Origin: Chitinophaga rhizosphaerae
GTDB taxonomy: Bacteria; Bacteroidota; Bacteroidia; Chitinophagales; Chitinophagaceae
Assembly: GCF_003958645.1 (NCBI RefSeq)
Contig: NZ_RXLO01000003.1
Coordinates: 783,715 to 847,714 of the forward strand
Direction: 5' to 3'
Length of the DNA stretch: 64,000 nucleotides
The translations under genes were made by a program, and so were the position numbers. How positions within the stretch are numbered: position 1 is the first letter of the stretch; the number at the start of each line of letters is the position of its first letter. The notes beneath the pieces are model-generated. The model was not told the DNA's origin and made no database searches. It saw only the letters and a list, made by a program, of their open reading frames with translations. This document shows, one piece after another, positions 8,107 to 17,526 of the stretch.

Positions 8107-10404
8107 TCACTGAACGATCAGTTCGTCTACAAACAGCCAGGCGGCCTGCCCTTCGCCCGGGGCGCCGTCCGGGATTTTACCGAGCGCCCGCAGGGAAAAT
8201 TTCACGTACCGGCCTTTCACCTCCTGCAACCGCTCGCGGATGCGGATGATGCCCGTGCCGCCGGGGTCTTTCCTTTGCATCACCTCTTTGTAATGCTTCC
8301 CGTCTTCCGACACCGAAATCACGATCTCTTTCGGCGGATAGATCCACTGCCCGCGGTTGGCGAGGTAATTCAGTCCCACCACCGCAATGTCCGTAATATC
8401 TCCCAGGTCGATCACCGCTTCCATGGTGCCACCGCTGTAGCCGGTCCAATGGTTGTCGGTGAACGACGTAAGGCCTTCGATGCCGTTCACGAGCGCGAAC
8501 GGGCCCGGGTTGTATTGCTGGTGGGGTGTTTTGGCGAGGGTCACTGTTTTGCCCATCGCTTTATGGAACACGAACGATTGCTGCCAGTCGTTGCCGTAAG
8601 GCTTCCCGTCTTGCAGCACCGTTGCGCGGATGGTTTCCGTTTTGGTAACGGGGATCGGGCCGGTGTATGGCATGGAAGCCGCGTCTGGCGCGGAACTGTC
8701 TGTCGTGAAAACGATCTTTCCGCCGTCCAGCTTGGAATCCAGCTTCACCTGCACACCGCTTTTCCCTTCGTTTTCCACGCTGGCGCGCACTTCGAACACG
8801 TGCTTGGCGTAGTTCACGGCTTTTTTATCGAGCCGGGGCAGATGGCGCTTGAGCCTTTCGAGGAATCCGTCGTAATTCTTCGTTTCCTTTGGCGACCACA
8901 ACACTTCGGACAGCGCCACGGCGCGGGGGTATACCATGTATTCCGCATGCTCCGGACTGCCGATGTATTCCGTCCACAGGTTGGCCTGCGCGCCTTTGAT
9001 GAAAGCGGCTTCGGTGGCGGAAAGGCTTTCAGGAACGGGATCGAAGCCGTAGACCTTGCTCACGGGCGTGAAACCGCCGATGGCCAGCGGTTCGTTTTTG
9101 CCGAGCGACTGGTAATGATCGAAGTACACGAAATTGCCGGGTGTCATGATAACATCGTGGTGCAGTTTCGCCGCCGCGATGCCACCTTCGATCCCGCGCC
9201 AGCTCATCACGGTGGCGTTGGGGGCGAGGCCGCCTTCCAGGATTTCGTCCCATCCGATGATCTGGCGCCCTTTTTCGTTCAGCCATTTTTCCATCCGCTG
9301 GATGAAGTAACTCTGAAGGGCATGACCGTCTTTGAGCCCGTTAGCTTTCATGCGGGCCTGGCATTTGGGGCATTTTTCCCAACGCACTTTCGGGCATTCG
9401 TCGCCGCCGATGTGGATGTATTTGGAAGGGAAGAGGATCATCACTTCTTCCAGTACGTTTTGCAGGAACAGGAAAGTGGAGTCGTTGCCGGCGCAGAATA
9501 CGTCGTCGAACACGCCCCATTTGGTGCCAACGGAGTACGGCCCGCCAGTGCAACCGAGGCTGGGATATGCTGCCAGTGCGGCGAGGGCGTGGCCCGGCAT
9601 TTCGATTTCGGGGATCACGGTCACGTGGCGGTCGGTAGCGTATTGCACAACGTCCTTGATGTCTTCCTGGGTGTAAAATCCACCGTAGGGCTTGCCGTCG
9701 AATTTATTGTCTTCGAGCCGGCCGTCGAGCGTTTCCTTTCTTCTGCTGGCGATTTCCTGCAGTTTGGGATAGCGCTTGATCTCGATGCGCCAGCCCTGGT
9801 CGTCGGTCAGATGCCAGTGGAAAGTGTTCATTTTATGCATGGCCAGCAGGTCGATGTACTTTTTGACGAAGGAAACGGGAAAGAAATGGCGGGAAACGTC
9901 GAGGTGGAGGCCGCGATAGGCGAAGCGCGGCTGGTCGGAAATGTCGACCCCGGGCAGCCAGTACGCCGTGGCGGATTGCACGGGCAGCAGCTGGATGAGG
10001 GTTTGCATCCCGTAGAAAGTGCCGGCTTCATCGTCGCCGTCGATCGTCACTACATCTTTACCGACTTTGAGCCGGTAAGCTTCGGCGATGGCTTTTTCCG
10101 CGGCAGGGCGCGTCCTGAACACGATGGCGTTCATCGATCCACTGTCCTGCAACTTCAGTTCGAAACCGGCGAGCGATTTGAACCATTCGTTGAACAGTTC
10201 GGCCGTTTTACGGTCGGCCGGGGTGGCGGCCACGAGCACGGTCTGTTTGTCGAGCAGGAAGGAATCTGCCGATTCGATGAGCCTTACAGGCATGGGAATG
10301 AGCTGTACGGGCGCTTTGGGCGCGGTGCCCTCGGGCCCGTGCGTGCCACAGGATGCTAGGCCGGCAAGGGCCAGCAATGCGATAACGAGCGTTTTAAAGG
10401 TCAT
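8107..10404 (-). CDS. Beta-N-acetylhexosaminidase, GH20, lipoprotein
   Basis: Removes terminal GlcNAc or GalNAc from glycans (N-glycans, chitin oligomers, mucins). 765 residues. The signal ends in LASC-G with the lipidated Cys19, so it is likely anchored in the outer membrane or periplasm. Domain order: GH20b N-terminal domain (about 33-158), the TIM barrel (about 162-510) with DVSRHFFP, HWHLTDDQGWR and the catalytic Asp335-Glu336 pair in HIGGDECPK, a chitobiase-type C-terminal Fn3-like module with FTTDSSAPD near 575, and an F5/8-type carbohydrate-binding module at the end. The neighbour upstream (GH92) has the same two C-terminal modules. First gene of the glycan-degradation island. Confidence 0.95.
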   Translation of the reverse strand: MTFKTLVIALLALAGLASCGTHGPEGTAPKAPVQLIPMPVRLIESADSFLLDKQTVLVAATPADRKTAELFNEWFKSLAGFELKLQDSGSMNAIVFRTRPAAEKAIAEAYRLKVGKDVVTIDGDDEAGTFYGMQTLIQLLPVQSATAYWLPGVDISDQPRFAYRGLHLDVSRHFFPVSFVKKYIDLLAMHKMNTFHWHLTDDQGWRIEIKRYPKLQEIASRRKETLDGRLEDNKFDGKPYGGFYTQEDIKDVVQYATDRHVTVIPEIEMPGHALAALAAYPSLGCTGGPYSVGTKWGVFDDVFCAGNDSTFLFLQNVLEEVMILFPSKYIHIGGDECPKVRWEKCPKCQARMKANGLKDGHALQSYFIQRMEKWLNEKGRQIIGWDEILEGGLAPNATVMSWRGIEGGIAAAKLHHDVIMTPGNFVYFDHYQSLGKNEPLAIGGFTPVSKVYGFDPVPESLSATEAAFIKGAQANLWTEYIGSPEHAEYMVYPRAVALSEVLWSPKETKNYDGFLERLKRHLPRLDKKAVNYAKHVFEVRASVENEGKSGVQVKLDSKLDGGKIVFTTDSSAPDAASMPYTGPIPVTKTETIRATVLQDGKPYGNDWQQSFVFHKAMGKTVTLAKTPHQQYNPGPFALVNGIEGLTSFTDNHWTGYSGGTMEAVIDLGDITDIAVVGLNYLANRGQWIYPPKEIVISVSEDGKHYKEVMQRKDPGGTGIIRIRERLQEVKGRYVKFSLRALGKIPDGAPGEGQAAWLFVDELIVQ

Positions 10405-10593
10405 TTTCTGTTGATGGTTTTATTGGCGGGAAGCGGCGGCTTTTAGGTGCAGGATACTCTTTTTTCTGCTCCGTCACTTATCCCTTCAGCTTATCATTTT
10501 CTTATTTCGGTTTGATAAGATACGACGTTCAATCGACTTCCGTCGCGGGAAATCTGCTTTCAACCTAACCGGAATGGCGCCCACGTCGGCTCT

Positions 10594-10623
10594 AAAAGAA
10601 AAGGGAAGGTGTTAAACCCTCCC
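10594..10623 (-). terminator. Probable terminator after the GH92 gene
   Basis: On the minus strand a GGGAGG / CCTTCCC stem (one G-T pair) with loop GTTTAACA is followed by TTTTCTTTT. It begins 7 bases past the GH92 stop. The stem is short, so confidence is moderate. Confidence 0.55.
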
Positions 10624-10629
10624 ATTTCA

Positions 10630-13557
10630 CTATTCGATAATAATTTCATCCGCGAAAATGTGGCCATGCTCGCCTTTTCCGGGGTGCCAGTCGGGGATGA
10701 CGCCTATCGAGGTGGCGATCACTTTCACGAACCGGGCCTTCGCGTTCACCGGGAGGCTCAGCTCCTGGATGAAGCTGCCGTGCTCGCGGGGGGAGAAGGT
10801 ATTTTTCACCACACCGGCCGATCGGAAGGTTTTACCGTCGTCGGAAAGGAGGAACTCCACCTGCGTGGGGTACCAAATCCACGAACCGATATCCTGCAAC
10901 ACACCGAGGCCGAGTTTCTTCAGCTGGCGGGGCGATTTCAGGTCTACGATGGCTTCCAGGTTCCCGGGGTAATGGCTTTGCCAGGCGCCGAGGCGGAAGT
11001 CTTCCCGCCCGCGGATCCCGTCGATCAGCCCGTCTGGCCCGCCTGCGGTAAACTGCGGGTGGATTTTCGACAGTACCGTAATGGTTTTGTCGGTAGGAAT
11101 GAGGTAGAATGGCGTTTCCGTCACCTGGCTGTATTGACCGTTACGGAAAGCCACGGCTTTGAGGCGCGCGGATTTTTTCAGCGTAATGGGCGCCGTATAT
11201 TTTTTCGATTTGTTATCGGGCGTGCTGCCGTCGAGTGTATAAAAAATCGTAGTGTTCGGTTCTACCGCTTTCAGTGTAACGGCCATGGAATTCTTGAACC
11301 GGTCTTCCGCAGCCACCACATAGGGAACGGCCACGATGAGATCTTCCGTGATGGCGCTCACGGGCACGTGGGTGCCGGTGGCCCAGTTCTTGTTGGGCGT
11401 GGCGCTCATGTCGAACGTCAGTTCGCCGCCTTCCATGATGGCGCTGTGGGGAATCGCCGACGTGCTGAGGCTTTCCGTTTTTCCGTTCGCGCTTTTCAGG
11501 CTAACGCCTTTCACGTAGAAGTTTTTCGGGCTGAGGTCGTTAGCCTTGATGGTAAAGGTTTTGCCGCTTTCGAGATGGATCTTCACTTCGTCGAAAGCGG
11601 GCGTGCCGAGGCTGTAGAGGCCATCGCCGGGGCGCACGGGGTAAATACCCATGGCGCTCATGATGTACCAGGCGCTCATCTGTCCGCAGTCTTCGTTGCC
11701 GCTCAGGCCGTCGGGCGCATTGTGGTACATGGTGTTCATGACCTGGTGTACCAGTTCCTGCGTTCTCCAGGGCTGGCCGGCGTAGTTGAACAGGTACGCG
11801 ATATGGTGGCTGGGCTCGTTACCGTGCGCATATTGGCCGATCAGGCCCGTAATGTCGCTCTGGTGGCGGCCGGAGAGTTGGTCTTCCGTCGTGAAAAGAT
11901 GGTCCAGCTTGTCGATGAATTTTTCCCTTCCACCGTTCAGTTTCATGAGGCCGCTTACGTCTTGCGGCGCGTAGAAGCTATACTGCCAGCTGTTGGCTTC
12001 AGTGAAGAAGTTGTTCACTTCCGTGGGAACGAAGGGGCTCATCCACCTGGCGCCGATCTTGCCGCGCATAAACCCGGTAGACGCGTCGTACAGGTTTTTG
12101 TACGATTGCGCGCGACGCATATACCGATCATGCACTTCCATATCGCCGAGCATTTTGCCCATTTGTGCGATGCACCAGTCGTCGTACGAATATTCCAGCG
12201 TGCGCGACACGGATTCGGGTTGCGTGTCCATGCTGAGGTAGCCCTGGCGGATGTAGTCCTGCATCCCGAAGCGGGTGCCTTCCGCGTAGCTGCGCATGGC
12301 TTCCAGCGCGTATTTCGCATCATATCCGCGGATGCCTTTCTGGTAGGCGTCTACGATCACGGGCACGGAATGGTAGCCGATCATGCAGAACGTTTCGTTG
12401 CCGCTCAGTTCCCATACGGGCAACATGCCGCCGTTTTTGTATTGGGCGAGGAAGGTATTGATCCAGTCGTTGGTCCGGCGATGATTGATGATGGTCATGA
12501 GCGGGTGCAGGGCACGATGGGTGTCCCACAGCGAAAACACGCTATGATTCTCGAAACCCTCTGCCTTGTGGACTTTCAGGTCGGTCCCGCGATACTGCCC
12601 GTCCACGTCCATATAGAGGTTGGGATTGAGGCAGGCGTGGTAAAGTGCGGAGTAGAACATGGTCTGCTGATCGGGCGTTCCGCCTTTCACTTCGATTTTT
12701 CCGAGTTCGGTATTCCAGGCCGAAACTGCGTTGGCGAGGGTGCCGTCGAAGTCGAAGCCGGGCATTTCGGCGTCGAGGTTCTTCATGGCGCCGGCTTCGT
12801 TTACACCGCTGATGGCCACTTTCACGTAGATGGGATCTTTCACGTCGAACGTAAAATACGCCTTGATGTTGCGCCCTTCTGCCTGTTGCAGCGCGCCTTT
12901 GGCGGTGTCTCCCAACGCGACGGTGTGACTGCGGAAGGGCTGGCTGAATTTCATGGCGAAGTACAGTATCTGTTCCTTGGCCCAGCTGGTGGAAGTGCGC
13001 ATCCCTACTATGGTGGAGTCGTTGATCACTTTCAGGGAGGAATGGATCACGATATCGCGGTGGTAGAGGTCGAGCAGTACGTGGCCTTCTTTGGCGGTGG
13101 CGGGGAATTCGTATTTATGCAGGCCTACGCGGCGGGTGGCGGTGAGGCTGGCGCGGATGTCGTATTTGTCGAGTTTCACGCTGTAGAAGCCGGCGTAGGC
13201 TTTTTCGTTGGCGTGGGAGAAAGGGGAGGCGTAGGCTTCGTTATTCCACGCGGGCTGGCCGGTAACGGGCATGAGCAGTACATCGCAGTAATCCTCGATG
13301 CCGGTGCCGCTGAGGTGGGTGTGGGAGAAGCCGTAGAGCAGGGAATCGGTGTAATGGTATCCGGAACAGCCGTCCCAGCCTTTGAGGCGGGTGTCAGGAC
13401 TGAGCTGTACCATGCCGAAAGGCATACTGGGGCCGGGATACGTGTGGCCGTGGCCGCCTGTGCCGATAAAGGGATTTACTTTCTGCGCATAGTTCACGGT
13501 TTGTGCTTGCGCGGCAGATGCCAGCCCGAGGGCCAGCAAAACCATCCATTTTTTCAT
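10630..13557 (-). CDS. GH92 family alpha-mannosidase
   Basis: GH92 enzymes are calcium-dependent exo-alpha-mannosidases (mostly alpha-1,2) acting on high-mannose N-glycans or yeast mannan. 975 residues with a clear signal peptide (cut after AQA at 19). The GH92 N-terminal domain opens with VNPFIGTGGHGHTYPG and MPFGMVQLSPDT; FSHTHLSGTG follows. The catalytic C-terminal half shows GNEDCGQMSAWYIMSAMG near 620. After the enzyme core come a chitobiase-type Fn3-like module (FYTLDGSTPD) and an F5/8-type module, as in the GH20 and GH29 proteins of this window. A perfect LacI-type palindrome lies about 90 bases upstream of the start. The exact linkage cannot be told from sequence. Confidence 0.94.
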   Translation of the reverse strand: MKKWMVLLALGLASAAQAQTVNYAQKVNPFIGTGGHGHTYPGPSMPFGMVQLSPDTRLKGWDGCSGYHYTDSLLYGFSHTHLSGTGIEDYCDVLLMPVTGQPAWNNEAYASPFSHANEKAYAGFYSVKLDKYDIRASLTATRRVGLHKYEFPATAKEGHVLLDLYHRDIVIHSSLKVINDSTIVGMRTSTSWAKEQILYFAMKFSQPFRSHTVALGDTAKGALQQAEGRNIKAYFTFDVKDPIYVKVAISGVNEAGAMKNLDAEMPGFDFDGTLANAVSAWNTELGKIEVKGGTPDQQTMFYSALYHACLNPNLYMDVDGQYRGTDLKVHKAEGFENHSVFSLWDTHRALHPLMTIINHRRTNDWINTFLAQYKNGGMLPVWELSGNETFCMIGYHSVPVIVDAYQKGIRGYDAKYALEAMRSYAEGTRFGMQDYIRQGYLSMDTQPESVSRTLEYSYDDWCIAQMGKMLGDMEVHDRYMRRAQSYKNLYDASTGFMRGKIGARWMSPFVPTEVNNFFTEANSWQYSFYAPQDVSGLMKLNGGREKFIDKLDHLFTTEDQLSGRHQSDITGLIGQYAHGNEPSHHIAYLFNYAGQPWRTQELVHQVMNTMYHNAPDGLSGNEDCGQMSAWYIMSAMGIYPVRPGDGLYSLGTPAFDEVKIHLESGKTFTIKANDLSPKNFYVKGVSLKSANGKTESLSTSAIPHSAIMEGGELTFDMSATPNKNWATGTHVPVSAITEDLIVAVPYVVAAEDRFKNSMAVTLKAVEPNTTIFYTLDGSTPDNKSKKYTAPITLKKSARLKAVAFRNGQYSQVTETPFYLIPTDKTITVLSKIHPQFTAGGPDGLIDGIRGREDFRLGAWQSHYPGNLEAIVDLKSPRQLKKLGLGVLQDIGSWIWYPTQVEFLLSDDGKTFRSAGVVKNTFSPREHGSFIQELSLPVNAKARFVKVIATSIGVIPDWHPGKGEHGHIFADEIIIE

Positions 13558-13642
13558 TCACTGTTTTTTTAATATCCAACCGCCGGCGCCGCGGCATAGT
13601 TGCAGCCCGGTCGGCAAAAGCTAAAATAAGGAAAATGATTCG

Positions 13643-13656
13643 CTAAAACGTTTTAG
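13643..13656. promoter_or_regulatory. LacI-family type operator upstream of GH92
   Basis: The perfect 14-base palindrome CTAAAACGTTTTAG has the central CG and flanking A/T runs typical of LacI/GalR-family operators. It lies 86 bases before the GH92 start. A near copy lies between the two divergent sugar transporters at 20189-20204. No LacI-type gene is in the window, so the regulator would be elsewhere. Confidence 0.55.
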
Positions 13657-13704
13657 TGTTTTGAAAAATGATGAACGGAGGGGTAGGACGATTGGCCGTA
13701 AACG

Positions 13705-13735
13705 AAAAAGGCTCCCGGACTGGGAGCCTTCTTTT
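13705..13735 (-). terminator. Rho-independent terminator after the exported EEP gene
   Basis: Stem GGCTCCC / GGGAGCC (13710-13716 and 13722-13728), loop GGACT; on the minus strand it is followed by TTTTT. It lies 20 bases past the stop codon at 13755. Confidence 0.82.
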
Positions 13736-13754
13736 ATGATGTTTAACCGTGTGT

Positions 13755-14531
13755 TTACTTCAGCATCAGTTCCGCGATCACGGGCCGGTGGTCAGACGCG
13801 ATGGTTTCTTCTACCACGGCTGCCGTGCTCACATGCCAGCGTCCTTTCCCGGAAAGCAGGATGTAGTCGAGCTTCTGGGTGGGCTTGTCAGACGGCCATG
13901 TGGGCCCCAGTTTTTCGGTCGCGTCGGTGAAATGCGCCTTCAGCTGCGCGATCTCTCTGGATGGCGGCAGAGCGTTGAAATCGCCGGCGATCACGAAGGG
14001 AACGGGAGAACGGTGCAGTTGCTGCAGGATCAGTTGTATCTGCGAAAGGCGGTCTGCCGGGTCTTCCGTATGATCGAGATGGGCCGAGGCGAAACGCAGG
14101 AGGCTGTCGCCCGGGAGCTGCACCGTTACGATGGCGGCCGATCTCGGTTCGCCTTCCTTGCCATTGGACGGGAGGGCGAGCGTGTAGGCCGACTGGATGG
14201 GGTATCTCGAAAGCACCCCGTTGCCATATCCGCCGCCATCGAAGTCCATGGCTTTGCCGAAGTAGATATACATCCCGGTGGCGTCGGCGAGTTCCTTGAG
14301 GATGTCGGATTTACCGATGCGGAGTGTGGCGGAGTCTACTTCCTGCAGTGCCACGAGGTCAGGATTGGTGGCAAGGATCACGGTGGCGATGCCCTGGATA
14401 TCGAGCTTGCCGTTCATGTTTTCGGCATGGTGAATATTGTAGGTCAGCACCTTGATCACCTGGCCCTGGACCTGCGCTTTCGCCGAAAGCGCGCCGGTCA
14501 TGAAAATCAGATATAGAATAGTTCGCTGCAT
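13755..14531 (-). CDS. Exported endonuclease/exonuclease/phosphatase-family protein
   Basis: 258 residues with a signal peptide (MQRTILYLIFMTGALSAKAQ). The EEP fold signatures are present in order: LTYNIHHAE near 30, LQEVD with the metal-binding Glu near 62, GNGVLSR, SAHLDH, GDFNALP (catalytic Asp and Asn) and the terminal SDHRPVIAEL with the catalytic Asp-His. Such exported members cleave nucleic acids, sugar phosphates or phospholipids; the substrate here is unknown. It follows the phosphodiesterase gene on the same strand by 49 bases, so the two likely form an operon for phosphate release. Confidence 0.88.
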   Translation of the reverse strand: MQRTILYLIFMTGALSAKAQVQGQVIKVLTYNIHHAENMNGKLDIQGIATVILATNPDLVALQEVDSATLRIGKSDILKELADATGMYIYFGKAMDFDGGGYGNGVLSRYPIQSAYTLALPSNGKEGEPRSAAIVTVQLPGDSLLRFASAHLDHTEDPADRLSQIQLILQQLHRSPVPFVIAGDFNALPPSREIAQLKAHFTDATEKLGPTWPSDKPTQKLDYILLSGKGRWHVSTAAVVEETIASDHRPVIAELMLK

Positions 14532-14580
14532 ACAGTGATAAATGGGATCCGGGCGATCGGCGGCTGAGGCGGATCGCGCC

Positions 14581-15462
14581 TTATTTGAAAATGCTCTTCA
14601 CGGGCCGGCCGGTCCAGCTCTGCGGAGTCTTCAACCCGAAGATATATGCGATCGTTGCGGCCGTATCGTACGTCATCACGCTTTCTGTCACTTCATTGGC
14701 TTTTTTGATGCCTTTCCCGGTAAAAATCCAGGGGATCTGCATTTCCACCATCGTTTTGCCGCCATGGCCCTTGTTGATGCCGCCGTGGTCGGAAGAAAGG
14801 ATGATCACGCTGTTGTCCCACATCCCGGCGTCTTTCACGGCCTGGAGAATCTTACCTAATAAAACGTCGTTTTTATGCACTTGTTCATAATACGGCGGAA
14901 TGTTATGCCCGATTTCGTGGCCCACCCCGTCTGGCTGGTCGAAATGTACGAAAAGAAAATCCGGTTTCTTTTCTTTCAGGTATGCAATAGCCGTTTCGGT
15001 AGTGGCGCTGTCCGACGGACAATGCTGGTCTTTGTTCACCGCCTGTTTCGGGAACAGGTAGCCGATGCCGCCCCAGGAATAGATCACGCCGGTTTCCGCG
15101 TTGGGCTTTTGCTCGCGCAGCAAGGTGAATAGGGAAGGGAAGAGGCCGTATTTGTCCAGCTCCCGGGGTTCCACTTCAGGCGTTTTACTGCCCCATTCGG
15201 TGAAGCCGTGGAGTTCCGGAGCGGCGCCCATGATCATGGAAGCCCAGTTTACGGCGCTGGAAGAAGGAAGTACGCTGCGTGCCTTCAACGTCCAGCTGCC
15301 GTCGGCCATCATCTGTTTCATGACCGGATTGTCCGATTTTTCCATGGCGTAAGCCCCGAGCCCGTCCATTCCGATCAGGATCACATGCTTAACACCTTTC
15401 ACCTGCGCGTTCGCGCCAAGCGCCATACACAACAATAAAGCTAAGTAGCGAGCTTTTCTCAT
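14581..15462 (-). CDS. Exported type I phosphodiesterase/alkaline phosphatase-superfamily protein
   Basis: 293 residues, signal peptide cut after NAQ (about 20). It belongs to the nucleotide pyrophosphatase/phosphodiesterase branch of the alkaline phosphatase superfamily: the first metal-binding Asp is in ILIGMDGLGAY, the nucleophile is probably in the SSSAVNWASMIMG segment, followed by HFDQPDGVGHEIGH and SSDHGGINKGHGG with the remaining zinc ligands. Catalysis would release nucleotides or phosphate from diesters in the periplasm. Located between cutC and the EEP gene in a minus-strand run. Confidence 0.87.
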   Translation of the reverse strand: MRKARYLALLLCMALGANAQVKGVKHVILIGMDGLGAYAMEKSDNPVMKQMMADGSWTLKARSVLPSSSAVNWASMIMGAAPELHGFTEWGSKTPEVEPRELDKYGLFPSLFTLLREQKPNAETGVIYSWGGIGYLFPKQAVNKDQHCPSDSATTETAIAYLKEKKPDFLFVHFDQPDGVGHEIGHNIPPYYEQVHKNDVLLGKILQAVKDAGMWDNSVIILSSDHGGINKGHGGKTMVEMQIPWIFTGKGIKKANEVTESVMTYDTAATIAYIFGLKTPQSWTGRPVKSIFK

Positions 15463-15624
15463 GTTTCGACTAATTTAAAAATTATTTAATGTATTGACCC
15501 TGCCGCGTTTTTCACAAAGCGGAATTGTGGATAAATGTAGGGAATGTTGAGTGAGTTTTGTTTAATATTTATATACAAGGATGGGTTTTTGGATAACTGG
15601 TGTATACATTTGATCGTCATATGC

Positions 15625-16386
15625 CTATTGACCATTCAGTCCGGCTTCGGCGCCTGCGCGAATTGCGCGGACGATAGGGGCCTGCGTCACGGAGATACCG
15701 TATTCCGGCACGCCGGGAATGCCGCCCATGCTCACATTGGGGTTGCGGTACTCCATGCGGCTGTCGATATAATCGCGGGCGGTGGAATGGTATTCCGGCG
15801 CGCCGCTGGCTTTGGCGAGGGCTTCGGCGTTGTGGGCGCGCAGGCCGGAACCGGCCATGATGCGGATGCGGCCGGCAGATCTTTCCACCAGCTCGCGGAT
15901 GAGGGCGGCGCCTTCCAGGGCGGTATTGCGCTGGCCGGAGGTAAGGATGCGCTCGCAGCCGGTGGCGATCACGTCTTCCAGTGCCAGGAAGGGATCGTCC
16001 GTCATATCGAAAGCCCTGTGGAACGTAACGCCCATGGGCCTGGCCAGGTCTACCAGCGCGCGGGTACGCTCCACGTCCACCTTTCCACCGGCCGTCAGCA
16101 ATCCGATCACGACACCGTCGCAGCCCAGTTCCTTGCACGCGCGGATGTCGCGTTGCATGACATCAAATTCGGCGCCGTCATACAGAAAATCGCCCCCGCG
16201 CGGCCTGATGATCGGATAGATCTTCAATCCGCACTTTTCCCGTACCGCGGCGATCATGCCGTAGCTGGGCGTGGTGCCGCCTTCCAGTAGATTGTCGCAC
16301 AATTCGATTCTATCCGCACCGCCTTCTTCGGCGGCGATGCAGGAGGCCACGGAAGTGGCGCAAATTTCCAGCGTGATCTTTTTCAA
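15625..16386 (-). CDS. cutC: CutC-family protein
   Basis: CutC proteins are TIM-barrel proteins long described as copper homeostasis factors; newer views doubt a direct copper role. 253 residues, the usual length. Family features: LEICATSVASCIAAEEGGADRIELCDNL at the N-terminus, IIRPRGGDFLY, GVVIGLLTAGGKVD, FHRAFDMTDDP, LTSGQRN and IMAGSGLRAHN. The start codon is TTG (MKKITLEIC), which fits the family N-terminus; no in-frame ATG lies close. In Bacteroidota, cutC genes are often near glycoside hydrolases and glycosylasparaginase, as here, which hints at a role in glycan catabolism. Confidence 0.93.
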   Translation of the reverse strand: MKKITLEICATSVASCIAAEEGGADRIELCDNLLEGGTTPSYGMIAAVREKCGLKIYPIIRPRGGDFLYDGAEFDVMQRDIRACKELGCDGVVIGLLTAGGKVDVERTRALVDLARPMGVTFHRAFDMTDDPFLALEDVIATGCERILTSGQRNTALEGAALIRELVERSAGRIRIMAGSGLRAHNAEALAKASGAPEYHSTARDYIDSRMEYRNPNVSMGGIPGVPEYGISVTQAPIVRAIRAGAEAGLNGQ

Positions 16387-16400
16387 AGTCCAGATTTTTA

Positions 16401-16447
16401 CAAAAATAAGGATCGGCTACCAGCGTTTGCCGGGTAGCCGATCCAAA
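16401..16447 (-). terminator. Rho-independent terminator after the glycosylasparaginase gene
   Basis: A perfect 12-base-pair stem GGATCGGCTACC / GGTAGCCGATCC (16410-16421 and 16433-16444), 11-base loop. On the minus strand it is followed by TTATTTTTG. It ends the transporter-kinase-asparaginase run, 18 bases past the stop. Confidence 0.8.
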
Positions 16448-16461
16448 GTTTCGAACATAAA

Positions 16462-17502
16462 TTATTGGAAGTAATATTTGCCTTTGATGAGCACTTCTTC
16501 TTTTTCGCCGGTGGTGCAGGCGTAGCTGAACCCGGGATGCAGGCAGTACGCGCCGTGCTCGCCTTTTTTGTTGAGGGCCAGGAAGCCGATCTGGATCTCC
16601 TTTGCCTTGGCGGGTTTTTTCTTCACGATGCGCAAAACCGCTTCCTTGCAGGCGGCTTCGGGAGAGTATCCCTGGCGCATCAGTTCCACCACCAAAAAGC
16701 TCCCTACCACACGGATCACTTCTTCTCCCACGCCGGTTGCCGTGGCGGCGCCTATTTCGTTATCGACATACAATCCCGCGCCGATAATGGGCGAATCGCC
16801 CACCCGGCCGTGCATCTTGAAAGCCATGCCGCTGGTAGTGCAGGCGCCGGAAAGGTTCCCGGCCGCGTCGAGCGCCACCATGCCGATGGTATCGTGGTTC
16901 CAGGCGTTGCCGGGCAGGCGCAGCGGGTTGAACGCCGTGGTGCCTTTGCCTTCGTACTGCTGGTTCTCGATATTGATGACGGGTTTATATTCCGCTTTCT
17001 TCAGCCATTCTTTCCACGCCTTTTCGGATTCGGGCGTGAGGAGGTTTTCTTTCCGGAAACCGTTCTCCAGCGCAAATTGCAATGCGCCGTCGCCCACGAG
17101 CATCACATGCGGGGTTTTCTCCATCACCTTGCGGGCCACGGAGATCGGGTGCTTGATGTGCTCTATGGCGGCCACGGAACCGCAGTTCCCGAACTCGTCC
17201 ATGATGCAGGCGTCCAGCGTAACGCGGCCGTCGCGGTCGGGATATCCGCCGTAACCTACGGTTACGTTCTTTTCATCGGCTTCGGGCACATGCACTCCGG
17301 CTTCAACAGCGTCGAGCGCACGGCCGCCCTTGCCCAGCACGCCCCATGCGGCGCGGTTGGCGGCTATTCCGAAGTCCCACGTAGAAACAACGATGGGTTT
17401 GCGGCCCTTGCCGCGCGATGCGGCCGCTGCGGGGATACCGTCCAGCGAAAGTGCGGCGGCGCCCAGGGCGGCGGTTTTCAAAAAGTTCCTTCTGCTCTTC
17501 AT
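16462..17502 (-). CDS. N4-(beta-N-acetylglucosaminyl)-L-asparaginase (glycosylasparaginase)
   Basis: Hydrolyses the GlcNAc-asparagine bond left after N-glycan trimming. It is an N-terminal nucleophile hydrolase that cuts itself in two; the nucleophile Thr205 sits in HDTIGMVALD, and the substrate loop GRVGDSPIIGAGLYVDNE follows. Residues 1-29 are a Tat-type signal (SRRNFLKTAALGAAALSL), so the folded enzyme is exported. 346 residues, as in Elizabethkingia and Bacteroides homologues. It lies 24 bases after the ROK kinase gene and is probably in one operon with the kinase and an MFS transporter. Its presence is the strongest sign that this island handles N-glycoproteins. Confidence 0.93.
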   Translation of the reverse strand: MKSRRNFLKTAALGAAALSLDGIPAAAASRGKGRKPIVVSTWDFGIAANRAAWGVLGKGGRALDAVEAGVHVPEADEKNVTVGYGGYPDRDGRVTLDACIMDEFGNCGSVAAIEHIKHPISVARKVMEKTPHVMLVGDGALQFALENGFRKENLLTPESEKAWKEWLKKAEYKPVINIENQQYEGKGTTAFNPLRLPGNAWNHDTIGMVALDAAGNLSGACTTSGMAFKMHGRVGDSPIIGAGLYVDNEIGAATATGVGEEVIRVVGSFLVVELMRQGYSPEAACKEAVLRIVKKKPAKAKEIQIGFLALNKKGEHGAYCLHPGFSYACTTGEKEEVLIKGKYYFQ

Positions 17503-17526
17503 GCTACACTAAAGGTTATGTCACTG

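Noticed and set aside
8275..13572. Plus-strand frames of 694 and 987 codons opposite the GH20 and GH92 genes
   Set aside because: Both are antisense shadows; the minus strand carries clear enzyme motifs and signal peptides.
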